Below are positions 53,701 to 63,546 of a stretch of 64,000 nucleotides of DNA, piece by piece (position 1 is the first letter of the stretch; every line of letters begins with the position of its first letter). The notes below the pieces were generated by a model. It saw nothing but the letters and a program-made list of their open reading frames with translations. It searched no databases and was not told the origin of the DNA. The translations under genes and the position numbers were made by a program. The DNA is taken from assembly GCA_008921705.1 (NCBI GenBank), contig VFFE01007869.1, positions 202,470 to 266,469 on the forward strand, in the 5' to 3' direction. Origin of the DNA: Burhinus oedicnemus (Eukaryota > Chordata > Aves > Charadriiformes > Burhinidae).

Positions 53701-54860
53701 CTATTCCCACAGCATAATCCCATGCCTGCTAAGAAAACCCAGGGCATACCTCCACATGCCCTAAATCCTCAACCTGCATCTCCCTGCATCTGGTGCAGGG
53801 ATGCTAGACTAGCACCTTGTCTTAAAAAAAGGGACAAATTATTCCTTCTGACACCCAGGAGAGGGGTCAGGCTGTGAGACACGAGGCAGAACAGGCAGAG
53901 GATGGAGCCAGCCCCCATCAAAGTCAGTCCAAACCACTGGTGCAAGGCCCTGTCAAGATGTAAAACCAAATAACGGGTGGCCTCCTTTACTGAGCACCCT
54001 GCTTGTTAAAGACAACACCATTTTGCCTCTTCCCGGCCATGCTGCAGGCAAGGAGAGGGCTTGAAGGTACAGCTGAGCCGAGAGCTGTGAGCTCCAACGT
54101 CCCTCTGCAAGCGGCAACGCTTGGCACCACACGCCCCGCCAGCACCCGGCACAAGAGTTTAGAACTTTAATTATGCGTGTCCAGTTCCCACTTGTCTGAA
54201 CAGAAAGAAATTTCTGAAAAAGAAGCCTAATTAAAGTAATTAGTGATAATTAATGAGTCGTGTTGGGACTGTAACACTGAGTGCACCCTCTTGCAGAGCG
54301 AGTTTGCCTGGATGAGCTATGTCAGTATGGTCGCGATCTTCCTCTTCGTCATCTTCTTTGAAGTCGGGCCCGGGCCCATCCCCTGGTTTATCGTAGCCGA
54401 ACTCTTCAGCCAAGGTCCGCGCCCCGCCGCCATCGCTGTTGCCGGCTTCTGCAACTGGGCCTGCAACTTCATTGTGGGAATGTGTTTCCAGTACATAGCG
54501 GTAAGAAATAGCTCTAAAAATGTATAAATACGGTGCAGGATGTGCACGTGCCTCCCAGATCTCCATTCCCAAGCCCTGCTGGGCACCTCAGCCAGCCGGG
54601 GTAGGAAGGGGAAGCCATCCCTGCGGTGCTGATGGTAGTGTCCCCTGTTCTCACTTCCCTCACTGCAGGATCTGTGCGGACCATACGTGTTTGCCATCTT
54701 TGCAGCTTTACTTCTAGTCTTCTTTCTGTTTGCATACTTCAAAGTACCGGAGACGAAAGGAAAGTCTTTTGAGGAGATCGCAGCTGTGTTCCGCCGCAAG
54801 AAGCTCCTGGCCAAAGCCATGACTGAGCTGGAAGACCTGCGAGGCAGCCAGGAGGCATAG
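44687..54860 (+). CDS. SLC2A2: SLC2A2 / GLUT2 facilitated hexose transporter, complete, 11 exons
   Basis: Join: 44687-44719, 45402-45497, 46029-46306, 46807-46931, 47715-47830, 49017-49179, 49992-50179, 51282-51386, 53310-53411, 54297-54500, 54669-54860. This totals 1602 nt, 533 residues plus TAG. All junctions are GT/AG and in phase. GLUT2 is the low-affinity, high-capacity plasma-membrane carrier for glucose (also fructose, galactose and glucosamine) of hepatocytes, beta cells, and the basolateral face of gut and kidney cells. It is an MFS protein with 12 membrane helices. Visible signatures: GDRLGR (131-136), [10 protein letters not shown] (169-178), [14 protein letters not shown] (185-198), PESPRYLY (252-259), QQFSGIN (326-332), EKTGRR (373-378), GPGPIPW (426-432) and PETKG (497-501). 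Length and N-terminus MDKKSKM fit chicken GLUT2 as I recall it. Human GLUT2 has 524 residues. Confidence 0.98.
44720..45401 (+). other. SLC2A2: SLC2A2 intron 1
   Basis: It contains a TAATTAATC box near 44840 and a GC-rich part (45010-45330) with overlapping short ORFs of no known family. The acceptor is CCCCCAG. Confidence 0.8.
45402..45497 (+). CDS. SLC2A2: SLC2A2 exon 2, TM1 (residues 12-43)
   Basis: The exon is 96 nt, phase 0 at both ends: [20 protein letters not shown] and [12 protein letters not shown]. It covers membrane helix 1 (about 14-33) with the conserved GY-x-x-GVINAPQ that starts the exofacial loop in class I GLUTs. Donor GTAAGC. Confidence 0.98.
45498..46028 (+). other. SLC2A2: SLC2A2 intron 2
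   Basis: A GC-rich intron with a C11 run at 45668-45678. ORFs read through it on both strands because of composition, and none has a recognisable domain. Confidence 0.8.
46029..46306 (+). CDS. SLC2A2: SLC2A2 exon 3, large exofacial loop and TM2 (residues 44-136)
   Basis: The exon is 278 nt and leaves AG of a split Arg before GTGAGA. It reads [20 protein letters not shown] and then NTS at residues 64-66, a sequon matching the single N-glycosylation site in loop 1 of GLUT2 that affects surface retention. A Pro/Gly/Thr/Glu-rich loop (67-101) follows, then TM2 ([20 protein letters not shown]) and GDRLGR at 131-136. The extended first loop distinguishes GLUT2 from GLUT1, 3 and 4, whose loop is much shorter. 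Confidence 0.98.
46307..46806 (+). other. SLC2A2: SLC2A2 intron 3
   Basis: An AT-rich 500-bp intron without repeats. The acceptor is CCTTGCAG. Confidence 0.82.
46807..46931 (+). CDS. SLC2A2: SLC2A2 exon 4, TM3-TM4 (residues 136-178)
   Basis: The exon is 125 nt. It completes Arg and reads [20 protein letters not shown] (TM3), [19 protein letters not shown] and YCG. The GR-x3-G-x3-G motif (169-178) contains R170, equivalent to GLUT1 R126. Donor GTAAGT. Confidence 0.98.
46932..47714 (+). other. SLC2A2: SLC2A2 intron 4
   Basis: Unique sequence. An AT-rich stretch at 47220-47400 includes a perfect octamer ATGCAAAT (47387-47394). The acceptor is GCGCAG. Confidence 0.78.
47715..47830 (+). CDS. SLC2A2: SLC2A2 exon 5, TM5 region (residues 178-216)
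   Basis: The exon is 116 nt. It completes Gly and reads [38 protein letters not shown]. The sugar-transporter motif PMY-x2-E-x2-P-x3-RG spans 185-198. Q205 corresponds to GLUT1 Q161, a sugar-contact residue. Phase 0 end, donor GTAAGA. Confidence 0.98.
47831..49016 (+). other. SLC2A2: SLC2A2 intron 5
   Basis: A 1.2-kb unique sequence without recognised repeats. The acceptor is ATTCCAG at 49016. Confidence 0.78.
49017..49179 (+). CDS. SLC2A2: SLC2A2 exon 6, TM6 and start of central loop (residues 217-271)
   Basis: The exon is 163 nt. It reads [40 protein letters not shown] (TM6 and the PESPR motif at 252-256), [14 protein letters not shown], leaving one A of a split Ser before GTAAGA. Donor usage at an A-rich end (AAAAAAAGTAAG) is fixed by the frame. 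Confidence 0.97.
49180..49991 (+). other. SLC2A2: SLC2A2 intron 6
   Basis: Unique sequence. The 3' end is a T-rich tract (49974-49987) ending TTAAG at 49991, an AAG-type acceptor with a strong pyrimidine run. Confidence 0.8.
49992..50179 (+). CDS. SLC2A2: SLC2A2 exon 7, central loop and TM7 (residues 271-333)
   Basis: The exon is 188 nt. It completes Ser and reads [39 protein letters not shown] (charged intracellular helices between the two MFS halves), then [20 protein letters not shown] and INA (TM7). Q326, Q327 and N332 correspond to GLUT1 Q282, Q283 and N288 of the sugar site. Residues 323-325 are QIS, discussed in findings. Phase 0 end, donor GTGAGT. Confidence 0.97.
50180..51281 (+). 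other. SLC2A2: SLC2A2 intron 7
   Basis: A 1.1-kb unique intron, AT-rich at its 3' end, with acceptor TTTTGATAG. Confidence 0.78.
51282..51386 (+). CDS. SLC2A2: SLC2A2 exon 8, TM7-TM8 (residues 334-368)
   Basis: The exon is 105 nt, phase 0 at both ends: [35 protein letters not shown]. It contains the conserved FYYST at the extracellular end of TM7 and most of TM8. Donor GTAAGT. Confidence 0.98.
51387..53309 (+). other. SLC2A2: SLC2A2 intron 8
   Basis: The longest SLC2A2 intron (1.9 kb). It has an A17 run (52979-52995) followed by a GA repeat (52996-53005) and is otherwise unique. A minus-strand ORF at 52857-53297 has no known domain. Confidence 0.78.
52979..53005. repeat. poly-A plus (GA)n
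   Basis: Seventeen A followed by five GA units, inside SLC2A2 intron 8. Confidence 0.9.
53310..53411 (+). CDS. SLC2A2: SLC2A2 exon 9, TM9 (residues 369-402)
   Basis: The exon is 102 nt, phase 0 at both ends: [40 protein letters not shown] (373-378) is the second-half copy of the cytoplasmic RxGRR motif of MFS sugar carriers. Donor GTAAGG. Confidence 0.98.
53412..54296 (+). other. SLC2A2: SLC2A2 intron 9
   Basis: Unique sequence, AT-rich in its last 120 bases. The acceptor is CTTGCAG. Confidence 0.8.
54297..54500 (+). CDS. SLC2A2: SLC2A2 exon 10, TM10-TM11 (residues 403-470)
   Basis: The exon is 204 nt, phase 0 at both ends: [69 protein letters not shown]432 in GPGPIPW equals GLUT1 W388, and N455-W456 equal GLUT1 N411-W412, so the sugar and cytochalasin-B site residues are intact. 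Donor GTAAGA. Confidence 0.98.
54501..54668 (+). other. SLC2A2: SLC2A2 intron 10 (168 bp)
   Basis: The shortest intron of the gene. It lacks minus-strand stops in one frame, which creates a long antisense ORF across exons 10 and 11 that I do not accept. Confidence 0.85.
54669..54860 (+). CDS. SLC2A2: SLC2A2 exon 11, TM12 and C-terminal tail, stop TAG (residues 471-533)
   Basis: The exon is 192 nt including the stop at 54858-54860. It reads [20 protein letters not shown] (TM12), [20 protein letters not shown] and [20 protein letters not shown], ending QEA. PETKG (497-501) is the class I GLUT C-terminal signature. The tail differs from the mammalian one, as in chicken. Confidence 0.97.
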   Translation, partial: DLCGPYVFAIFAALLLVFFLFAYFKVPETKGKSFEEIAAVFRRKKLLAKAMTELEDLRGSQEA

Positions 54861-57800
54861 ACATCACCATGCACACGGAAAGGAGGGACTGAGCATGGAC
54901 CTCCTTCAGGTGCCGTGGGAAGAACATTGAGTCTCATTTCACAAAAACCTTGCAGCTGGCAGGCCAGGAGGACCCATCCATCAGATGCCTTCTGGCTGCT
55001 GTGGCTCACACCTCCGAGCCGCAGATGCTAACCTGGAGTTTCACTCTGAAGTACTTGGTACAACTGGGCTGCAGGAAGAGACAGGGAAAGGACGGGAAGA
55101 ATACGTTGCATGTGTATCTCCATGCCCCACTGGAAGAGCCCGGTGGGATGATGATCTTACTAGCTGGCAAAGCGTTACACTGATCAGGGTCGTCGCTCAG
55201 CTGGAATGAAGGGAAGAGGGGTCCGGTGATGCTGTAGCCTCATGTTTTCACCTTTGTGTCCCGTGCTCGCTGCTTCCTTCTGCTGAGTGATCTGACGCCT
55301 TGAGAAACCAACTGCTAGTGCAGTTGTGCTACCAGCACACAGCACTCATCACCTGAGGTGCTAAGGCAAACAGACTGAGCAAACTCCCCCTTATTCTTCC
55401 CTGTGCAGAGGAAGAAGGTGGATCCCACCTGAATCAGTTGGGGTGCACCTCGCTTGCTTTGCTATCTGTGCATTACGGAAATGCTGCCCAACTTCATAAG
55501 GATTTCTCAAGTCACAACATTTTTTAGGAGAATCTTAGAAACTCTGGCTGGGCTGATGTGCATTTTTTTTTCTTTTGTTTCAGCCAGGATATTTACCTCC
55601 TCTTTCCTCCTCAGAAGCCCTTCCTCCCTCCTTTATCCTTGCCATGGTACAAGACACAGCACATCATTGACCACACAATGAGTCCTGCTGCCATCCCTCC
55701 CATGGTGTGACCACCACCAGGTCACCTCCCCTCACTGCTCCTCCTTCCCCACCCTCAGCATCTGCCTTCCCTTCCTTTTGTACAATGCTTAGACCCACAG
55801 GCTCCAGCTTCAGCTCCGGCTCCCCATACCATAATAATTAATGATAATGATAAGGGGAAATGGATATTGCAGCATTAACTGGAAGGAGCCCCACAGAACC
55901 GACCCCCACTTTGTGCTACTTAAGGTTTTGCTGGCTGGATGTGCTTCAGCAAAGAGAGCGTGCAAGGAGCAGGTCATGTTGTTTCTATAGCTTTGTTTGT
56001 GTTTGTTTTTCTTCTTTATGAGATACTTTCCCGTGACAAAATCAAACTGCAAGGATTTTTCTTCCTTTTTTGGGGGATACGTTGGAATCATTGTAAAAGA
56101 CTACTCTCTGTTTGCTTGACTTTTAAGATTTGCATGTTCCTTGTTGTGATACCAGGCTACTTTCTAGCAACTTTCTCAGGACAGAAACCCATTATTTATT
56201 TAGAGATGAAACACCAGCATTGCTCGGTCACTGCGAGCTCATCACGACTGCCGGTGAAGCAGTGACCATAATGTAACAGAGGATGAAACACAACAAAAAG
56301 CATGAGAATAGATGGACCAAGGAGGATCATAAGCTGCTGCTCTCGGTTTGGTTGTAGGGAAGGTTCATGCTCCTTTCCATGTGCCTGAATTTCTTTCCTT
56401 TGTAGACTTTACTCTCTTATTAAGACCCTAAAGCAAATTCTGGTCCCTTTCAAGTGACTGGAGATGTAGCTGTGAGGTCCACTGAGACAAGCCTCTGGCC
56501 CCGGTCTGTGCACTGAAGCAATGAGATTGCACCCCAGGCTTTCCTGGAGTGACTGCTGGGACTTAACTAGAGGAGAACTGGGTCAATGCTGTCATGTGCT
56601 AAGGCAGTGGGGGACCCGGGCCTGGCACGGGGCATGCAGGGTGTGTGGGAACCAGGTCCCAGGCCGCAGTGCACAGAAGAGAGCAGCGGAGCCGGGCCAC
56701 AGGCTCTGGGTCAAACCATTAGAGTCTGTCTGCTGCAAATGGGTCTTCCCGGGTGAGACCAGCATGGCAGGCTCTGAGGCTCTCCATGGCATCTACTGTA
56801 GGCAGTTAAATGTTATAACTGATTCTCTGAATGTAAAAAAAGGAAAGAAAAGAGACGGGTTCTTGCTTTCAGCAATGTTATCTATGTCTGTTACATAAAA
56901 GTGACAATGAACATCTACGGCACGTGTTGGCTTGCACTGTTGGTTTTTTCCCCTCTGTACATCTCAGACATATGTCCAACTCCAGATGGGAGGTATTTTC
57001 CTGGCAGGGCACGTTTGCTCCATGGGTAGTAATTGCTGTGCAAGCCCTCAGCTAAATCCCTTTGAAATAGATGGTCCAGAGGTGAGACTGCGGGGCTGGA
57101 AGACAGCCCTGGAGCCGTAAGGAGCTGGCTCTGCATCGGGATGAACCCTCACTGGAGGTGTGCCGGCGTCTAACCCCAGCCGTCCCCACCACCCACCTGT
57201 AAAAGCCCACTGTAAAGCACACCTCTGTTTGCACGCATGCTGGTGCAGCTTAAAACTTGGCCTCTCTAGGCATGATAGGCAGGAGGAACATTTGGGGAGA
57301 AATAGGTTCGAAGCAGATTTGCCCCTGCTCTGGGGACAGAGCCAGGCTGGGTTCCCTCCAGGAATGGGAGGATGGGACAGCAGAGGCAGGGTGGCAGGGA
57401 GGGTGCTGGCACTGGGATCCCGGATGTCCCCGCTCGATCATTGTCAGCCAGCCAGTCCTAGAAACAGAATGGCTCAAGCTACGGCCACACAATGGTCATA
57501 CAGGTGGTTTAACACGAGAAGGGCTGTCCAAAACTGCTTCCCTAAGCTTCTGCTGAGCTTGGTCCTAATGCCTGAGGGGCATCAGTCAGTGACGCTGTCA
57601 GTAACTCAGCAGTGAGGGGTCATTTATTTAACAACACCCTGAGCAGACAGTCTTTGTTTTCCTGAGTGTTACAAAGCGAATGAGACTAGAAAGCCTGATT
57701 CGATTACTGTAATGCGGCCCATTCATTAGTTTAACAAAGCCCACAACACTAATATAATCCATAGCTATATTCCTGAACTTCCCAGAGCATCTGCCCGGGG

Positions 57801-58890
57801 GTTCAGAGGCGCTTAAGTAAAATAACTCTGTAAAAACAGTTGTCAGCTGAAAGCTGTGTGTACACTTAATCAGGCTTTCTCTCCTTGTTTCATCCCACAC
57901 CTCTATGAAGCTTTTCACTAAGCTATAGTAAAGACCACATAGCTTGAAGCAGGAGCCACAGAGCCAGCAGACTTCACATGCCACTAATTATTTTTTCCCC
58001 AGTCTGTTTCCAGCATGCTGTGAATTCTGTGGGCTAACGAGACGCACCCTGAGTTTCAGACTGTGCTTCCTCCCAGCAGCTGCTGTGTATAAGGGAAGTC
58101 AGTCTTCTCCTTCCAGGCTGGGACCTCCCACCTGGGACCCTCGTGGGCCACAACTGGACAACATGCCTCCATGCATTTTACTATTATTTTATTTATTTGT
58201 ATATTCCCCTGGAGATGATGCTTTGCTCATCCCGGGATGTTTCAAATCAATTCTGCTAATGGTTGCAGCGGGGTGAGCTGCAGCCTGGGACAGGATGTGC
58301 AGAGCTCAGCGCTGCTGAAGGCTGCAGCAACCCCCGTCCCCATCAGGGCTGCGGTGGAAGCATTTTAAGCTGGTACAGTGGGTTGAACTATCAGAAGTGC
58401 CCTTTTACCATGTATGATGATGCAGGAAGGGGTCATACAAGTTAAATCTGCAGATGTGTTTACTTTTGTCTTGTCACATCAGGCTGGTAATTAGGACTGT
58501 ACACTTTATCTGTCCTTGCTACACACGAGTTCCAGTTTAAACTTGTTCTTGAGACACAGCTTGTTGAATCATTATTTTTATCTCTCAGCGTTACAGTTTT
58601 ACTAAGTTGCTAATCATTAAGAAAATTTAAAAGACCGAGTCAGACTTATTAGCTAAATGGTTGTTGCACTTTAGTTAACATGCGAAATATGTCCCCATAC
58701 TGTGGTTGGCTAATAATGCAATATAATTAATAATACCTGAGAAAGCATCTCGTCAGCAAGAGCTTTGACAGTGTTTTCCTAATGTGCTGAGATGACAGCC
58801 ATTAAGACTTTTCTGTTGTGTCAGATAAATGGCTAACAATATCTAGTTTCCCACTCTCTAGGCATAATTTTAAAATTAGTTTGACTTCCC
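54861..58890 (+). other. SLC2A2 3'UTR and intergenic DNA
   Basis: No coding gene is seen. The UTR end cannot be placed because I found no AATAAA or ATTAAA between the stop and 58896. A T-rich stretch plus TTTCAG at 55561-55582 is a chance acceptor-like site. The remainder is unique sequence of average composition. A block at about 58560-58890 is strongly AT-rich and non-repetitive. Confidence 0.65.
58560..58890. promoter_or_regulatory. Candidate AT-rich regulatory block between SLC2A2 and EIF5A2
   Basis: The block is dense in ATTA/TAAT cores, with AGTTAAC (about 58674-58680, an HNF1-type half-site) and AATTAATAATACC (about 58725). It is complex, not a simple repeat. It might be a distal element for SLC2A2 given HNF1 control of that gene, but this rests on composition only. 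Confidence 0.22.
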
Positions 58891-61167
58891 TAATCCAATA
58901 AACTCAGGACATTTGGCCCCCCTAACACTTTCCACACTAATTTATCACAGATTTTTCTGCCTCACTTCAACTTGTTTTTCATCACTTAGAAGCGCTAACC
59001 TCCGTCTCCTGAGTCAAACAGCTGATGAGGATGAGGCTGAACCAAGTACTGCATATGCAGGGACCAAACCTTTGAGGTACAATGCATTTTCCAAGGTGCT
59101 CAATGTCCTTATCTTTCACTGAAATCTATGGGACCTGAGGAATTACAAGGCAGGACATCAGCTCTGGATCCAGCAGCACATACAAGATTTAATTCAAGGT
59201 AACTGAGCCTGTATTCAAGTGTTTCACTAAAACATGCAGCAACACTGGCAAACTTTACCCAGAGGCACAGCCTGAACAGCTCTGCTCAAGGAATCTCCTC
59301 CCCAGCAGGATGGCAGTAACTTCTGGCTGTAGACCTGCGGTCCTTAAATTTTCCAGGCTGTAGGTACAACTGCAGGCCCGAGGCTTGGGCAGTGCCTTGT
59401 GGTTTTGCCTCCCTGTATCCTGTTCAGGAGAGAGAGTGGCTCTCATGATGATGAAAAGCACCTTTGCAGCCCCAGGAGGAGGGAACAGCCGGAGTTACTA
59501 TGTGCTTTCCCTCTTCCTAGTAGGACTTACAGCTGGTTCCCACTAGCTCAATGTCCCTGCGGTGTCACCACTTGTCACTGATCTCCAGTACGTGCCCAAG
59601 GTAATTCCCTGGGTAATTCAGACAGCGTGGCTCTCTGCGCACACCTCATCTGACCATGTTTGTCTGGCTGGGCGGTTGTGCGGACCACCGAAGAGGTAAG
59701 GGTGACCACGGAGCAGGCAGAGCCAGTACCGTGGTAGTTTTTAAGTGCCCTGGGATATGTAGCCCCTAATGATTACAGGAACCAACCAGCATCACAGAAT
59801 CCCTTTCTCAAGGCCAATGCAAATGCAAGGTGAGTCACTGGCACTGCATTCCTTCTTCCTAGGAAGCAGAAGGGGAACCGCAGGATTAAAGCAGTGCCTG
59901 GAGCAGAGCAGGGTGCCTATGGCAAGGTCACTGCAGAGGCTCTTTAATTGGGTTCATGCGGAGAGATTGTATGTAGGAGCTCGGAAGGTCTGCTGAGCAT
60001 GGCAGTGTCCTATGGAGGTGGGGATCACCAGCCCCCAGCCGCTCTTGTGTGTCCTCCTGCTCAAGGCTGCACCCAGAAGCCGGTGTAAACCCTCATCCCC
60101 AACAGTCAGGACACGTTGGTGGGATCCCAGGTAAGACAGCTCAGCAGCTGAAAGAGACACTGGCTCAAGTTGGAATAGGGCTGTTCATACTGCTTTGCTT
60201 GTGACCCGTTATTTCTAATGTTGTGACCTGAACCAAGTCTTGCTGAATGAGCCTCCCTCTACTTTCCCGTGGTGCTCACCCAGCATTGAGGGGAGCAAGA
60301 CTGGCTAAACTGCTCACTGCCACTCTGCAACCGGTCCCCTCTCAGCTGGCCTGCAGGGCTTTCCTCCGGCACTCTCTTCTGTCCTCCAGGCACCCAGGCG
60401 ACCACCCCTGGGTGTACCAGGACACAGCTGCTCTCCTTGATGTTCCCCAGAGAGATTTCTCCCTGAAGCTAGCGATGCACCAGCCAAGCAGCTGGAGGGA
60501 GGAGGCAGCATAAACTAGGCTGCACCCACGGATCATGTTGGTATAAACACCACCTCCTGCGTTCCGGTGGGTTTGCTGGAAACAAGGTGGGATGCTTACC
60601 CCAGTGCTGGCTGAAACGCATACTCTCAAGGCAAGGCTTTAATGAGGTGTTTTAGGGTGTCACACATTTCTCCAGAACATAACTGAGACCAGATACAATT
60701 CGCTCACTTTAAACCTTCCAAAAGTTTCCTAACTCTGATCACTTCTGCAACGCAATTCCTATAAAGACTTAGATAGCAGAACTAAAGCTCAATAACATAC
60801 AGAGTCTGCTCAAAAGAAAAGATGTGTGTAATCCAGCTGCGCAACACTCTACATACACATGCACAAAAGGAAATACATCTAAACGTGAAAGGCCACGGTA
60901 TTTACAAATATGCTTTGAAATCAAATTGCTGTTGTTGTATAGAAAAGTGGGATAATCACATTAGTACTATCAAGAAATACATTTTAGAAATTAAACGTTG
61001 ATTCAGACAAAGGAACGATGCCTGCAAGCAATGACTTATGGAGCTAATTTCCAATTTTTTTATTCAATCTCTGATAAAGGCTGCCTTGGAATATTTGTTC
61101 TGTGTCTGAAAAATAAATATAATCCACAGCTGCACTTCAGCAAAAAGACTTGGTTTAGTACAGAAGA
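58891..61167 (+). other. Intergenic, SLC2A2 to EIF5A2
   Basis: It starts with an AATAAA at 58897-58902, which is far from SLC2A2 but the first canonical signal downstream. The rest is unique sequence. ORFs on both strands are short and unrecognised. I see nothing else. Confidence 0.65.
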
Positions 61168-61472
61168 TAGAACCATAGAATCATTTAGGGTGGAAAAGAC
61201 CTTTAAGATCAAGTTCAACCGTTAACCTAGCACTGCCAAGTCCACCACTAAACTATGTCCCTAGGTGCCACATCTACACGTCTTTTAAATACCTCCAGGG
61301 ATGGCGACTCAACCACTTCCGTGGGCAGCCTGTTCCAATGTCTGATAACCCTTTTGGTCAAGAAATTTTTCCTAATAATGAATCCACACCTCCACTGGTG
61401 GAACTTGAGGCCATTTCCTCTTGTCCTATCGCTTGTTACTTGGGAGAAGAGACTGACACCTCTCAAGTCACT
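61168..61472 (-). mobile_element. CR1 LINE 3' fragment, minus strand
   Basis: On the minus strand the translation shows the CR1 C-terminal signature: [15 protein letters not shown], then [20 protein letters not shown], then [12 protein letters not shown]. The plus strand shows the reverse complement of the CR1 3' terminus (ATAGAATCATTTAGGGTGGA, then AAAGACCTTTAAGATCAAG). It is a different subfamily from the copy at 62.6 kb, with a longer, distinct 3'UTR (AACCTAGCACTGCCAAGTCC). Confidence 0.93.
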
Positions 61473-62619
61473 CAAAATTAATCTGTTAATTGTGGAAAAT
61501 CAACCAAATTTATAATCTGATACTTGAGAAAAGAAATTATCATTGTGCTTAGCCCCAGGCTGCCCTGGTTTGGGCTCAGAACAGTTGGTAGTTCTCTCAC
61601 AAAGTATTTTATTAAAAGAAAAAAAGCCCTAGAGCATGTGCAACTAGTCATACACTTGCAGGTAAACAAACACACACTGCACATGTAAACACTTAACAGA
61701 ATGCCCCAGACTCTGCTTATCAACTGACACAGAAGAAAAATGGGCAGCTCCCCAGTGTAAACCATATCATCTATAGAGCGGGCTGGGTGAGGCAGCATCC
61801 ACTGAAAACCCTGGTAACAGAAGAGGGCCACCGTGTTGACCTGCTGGAGCATTATAAAGCAGCCCCGTATAAGTGAAAGCCAAACCTATCTCCTTGGGTA
61901 CATGCTGTACAATTTGGAGCGGGATCTATGTAACGAAGGGCAGGACCACAGGCAAACAGATCACACAGATGAACATGAATTAACTAAAATACCCCTTAGA
62001 AAACACTTAAAAATGTGACTTTAAAACCAGTTTCTGTAGTCACCCCATTAGAACAGCAACAACAAACTCAGGATCCTGGGGCAGAAAACAGGACAGCATG
62101 CTGCAGCCCACAGTGCTGATGGCACAGGCCAGCTCTGACAACACTGCCACACACACTTCTGAATTTCTGTGTTTTCCTGTTTGTCTGGTGTTTAAAGCAA
62201 GCGTTCCACATGGCACTGGGCAGGGCCAGGTCCCATCCACCAGCAGCTCCACAGAACTAGTGAATTCAGGTGAATTCAGTCAAACAGCTAACAGTATTAC
62301 AACATCTGACTGAGAGCTTTAACAAAAATAACCATTTGGCCTCGTTTTGCTCGGGATCCATCTGTCTGGCCTGGTGGCTGCATTCATCGCCACACATCTC
62401 TCCTCAGACAGCGCAGGGGCTGGATGCCAGAGGTTGCGGAGGTTGCGCTGTTAACATTGCTGGTAAGGGGTAGCCATCCAAGTCTCATGTCCATTAATAA
62501 AAACAAGCTTTCATTGTGGCTTCTTGGCAGTTTCAGGCCCTTTTCACTGATTACTGTGCATTTGCAAAACACTCTTTTCTGAACCAGGAAACATTAAGCA
62601 GACAAAAGACCTTTGTGTT
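61473..62619 (+). other. Intergenic between two CR1 copies
   Basis: Unique sequence, with no coding or repeat features that I can support. Confidence 0.7.
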
Positions 62620-63184
62620 CATAGAATCACAGAATATCTTGGGTTGGAAAGGACCTTTAGAGGTCATCTAGTCCAACCCCCCTTCAATGAGCAGGGACAT
62701 CTTTAATTAGATCAGGTTGCTTACAGCCCTGTCCAACCTGGCCTTGAACACTTCCAGGGATGGGGTCTCCACCGCCTCTCTGGGCAACCTGGGTCATTGT
62801 TTCACCACCCTCATAGTGAAAAATGTCTTCCTTATAGCTAGTCTAAATCTTCTGTCTTTTAGTTTAGAACCATTACGCCTTGTCCTATGGCAAAAGGCCC
62901 TGCTAAAAAGTTTGTCCTCATCTTTCCTGCAGGCCCCCTTTAAGTACTGGAAGGCCACAATAAGGTCTCCCTGAAGCCTTCTCTTCTCCAGGCTGAACAG
63001 CCCCAACTCTCTCAGCCTGTCTTCATAGCAGAGGTGCTCCAGCCCTCGCATCATCTTCGTGGCCTCCTCTGGACCCGCTCCAACAGATCCATGTCCTTCC
63101 TGTGCTGAGGGCCCCAGAGCTGGATGCAGTATTCCAGGTGGGGTCTCACCAGAGCAGAGGGGCAGAATCACAGCACATCTCACA
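62620..63184 (-). mobile_element. CR1 LINE 3' part, minus strand, next to the EIF5A2 CpG island
   Basis: Reading on the minus strand it begins near 63184 and ends at the TTCTGTGATTCTATG terminus at 62620. It translates as [20 protein letters not shown], then [20 protein letters not shown], then [20 protein letters not shown] and [10 protein letters not shown], a decayed CR1 C-terminus. The element is 5'-truncated and carries frame breaks. Confidence 0.94.
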
Positions 63185-63526
63185 AAGAAGCCGCATCCCC
63201 CCTGGCTTTAGAAACACCCATTTCTTCTCCAATTTCGTTTAACATCTACTTTTCTCGCCGGGAGCCACCTGACCGTCCATGAGGGGCAGCGGCCCCTACA
63301 GTTGCCTCAGCGCCAAGATGGCGGCGGGGGGCGGGGCTGCGGAGGAGGCGCGCGGCGCCGCCTGGCGGCCGAGGGCGGGAAGTGACGAGGTTAACCCGGT
63401 AGCAATGGCGCCGGCGCCGCGCGACAGGCGCGAGGGCGCGCTGAGCCCAACCGCTCTCCGTAGGCGCCGGCGAGGGGCGGGGCGAATGCGCGGGGGTGGG
63501 CGCCGGCGGGCGGCCCCGCCCCCTTG

Positions 63527-63546
63527 NNNNNNNNNNNNNNNNNNNN
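63527..63546. other. Assembly gap, 20 N
   Basis: Twenty undetermined bases in the GC-rich EIF5A2 promoter, about 220 bases before the ATG. The true length may differ, so any ORF crossing it is meaningless. Confidence 1.

Noticed and set aside
54317..55009. 230-codon antisense ORF across SLC2A2 exons 10-11
   Set aside because: It is the mirror of GC-rich coding exons plus a 168-bp intron lacking stops on that strand, and the translation has no known domain.
55561..55582. Pyrimidine tract plus TTTCAG after the SLC2A2 stop as an extra exon
   Set aside because: SLC2A2 is complete at 533 residues, and no in-phase coding sequence or donor follows.
57305..57325. GGTTCGAA resembling a tRNA T-arm
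   Set aside because: No acceptor stem, D-arm or anticodon arm can be built around it.
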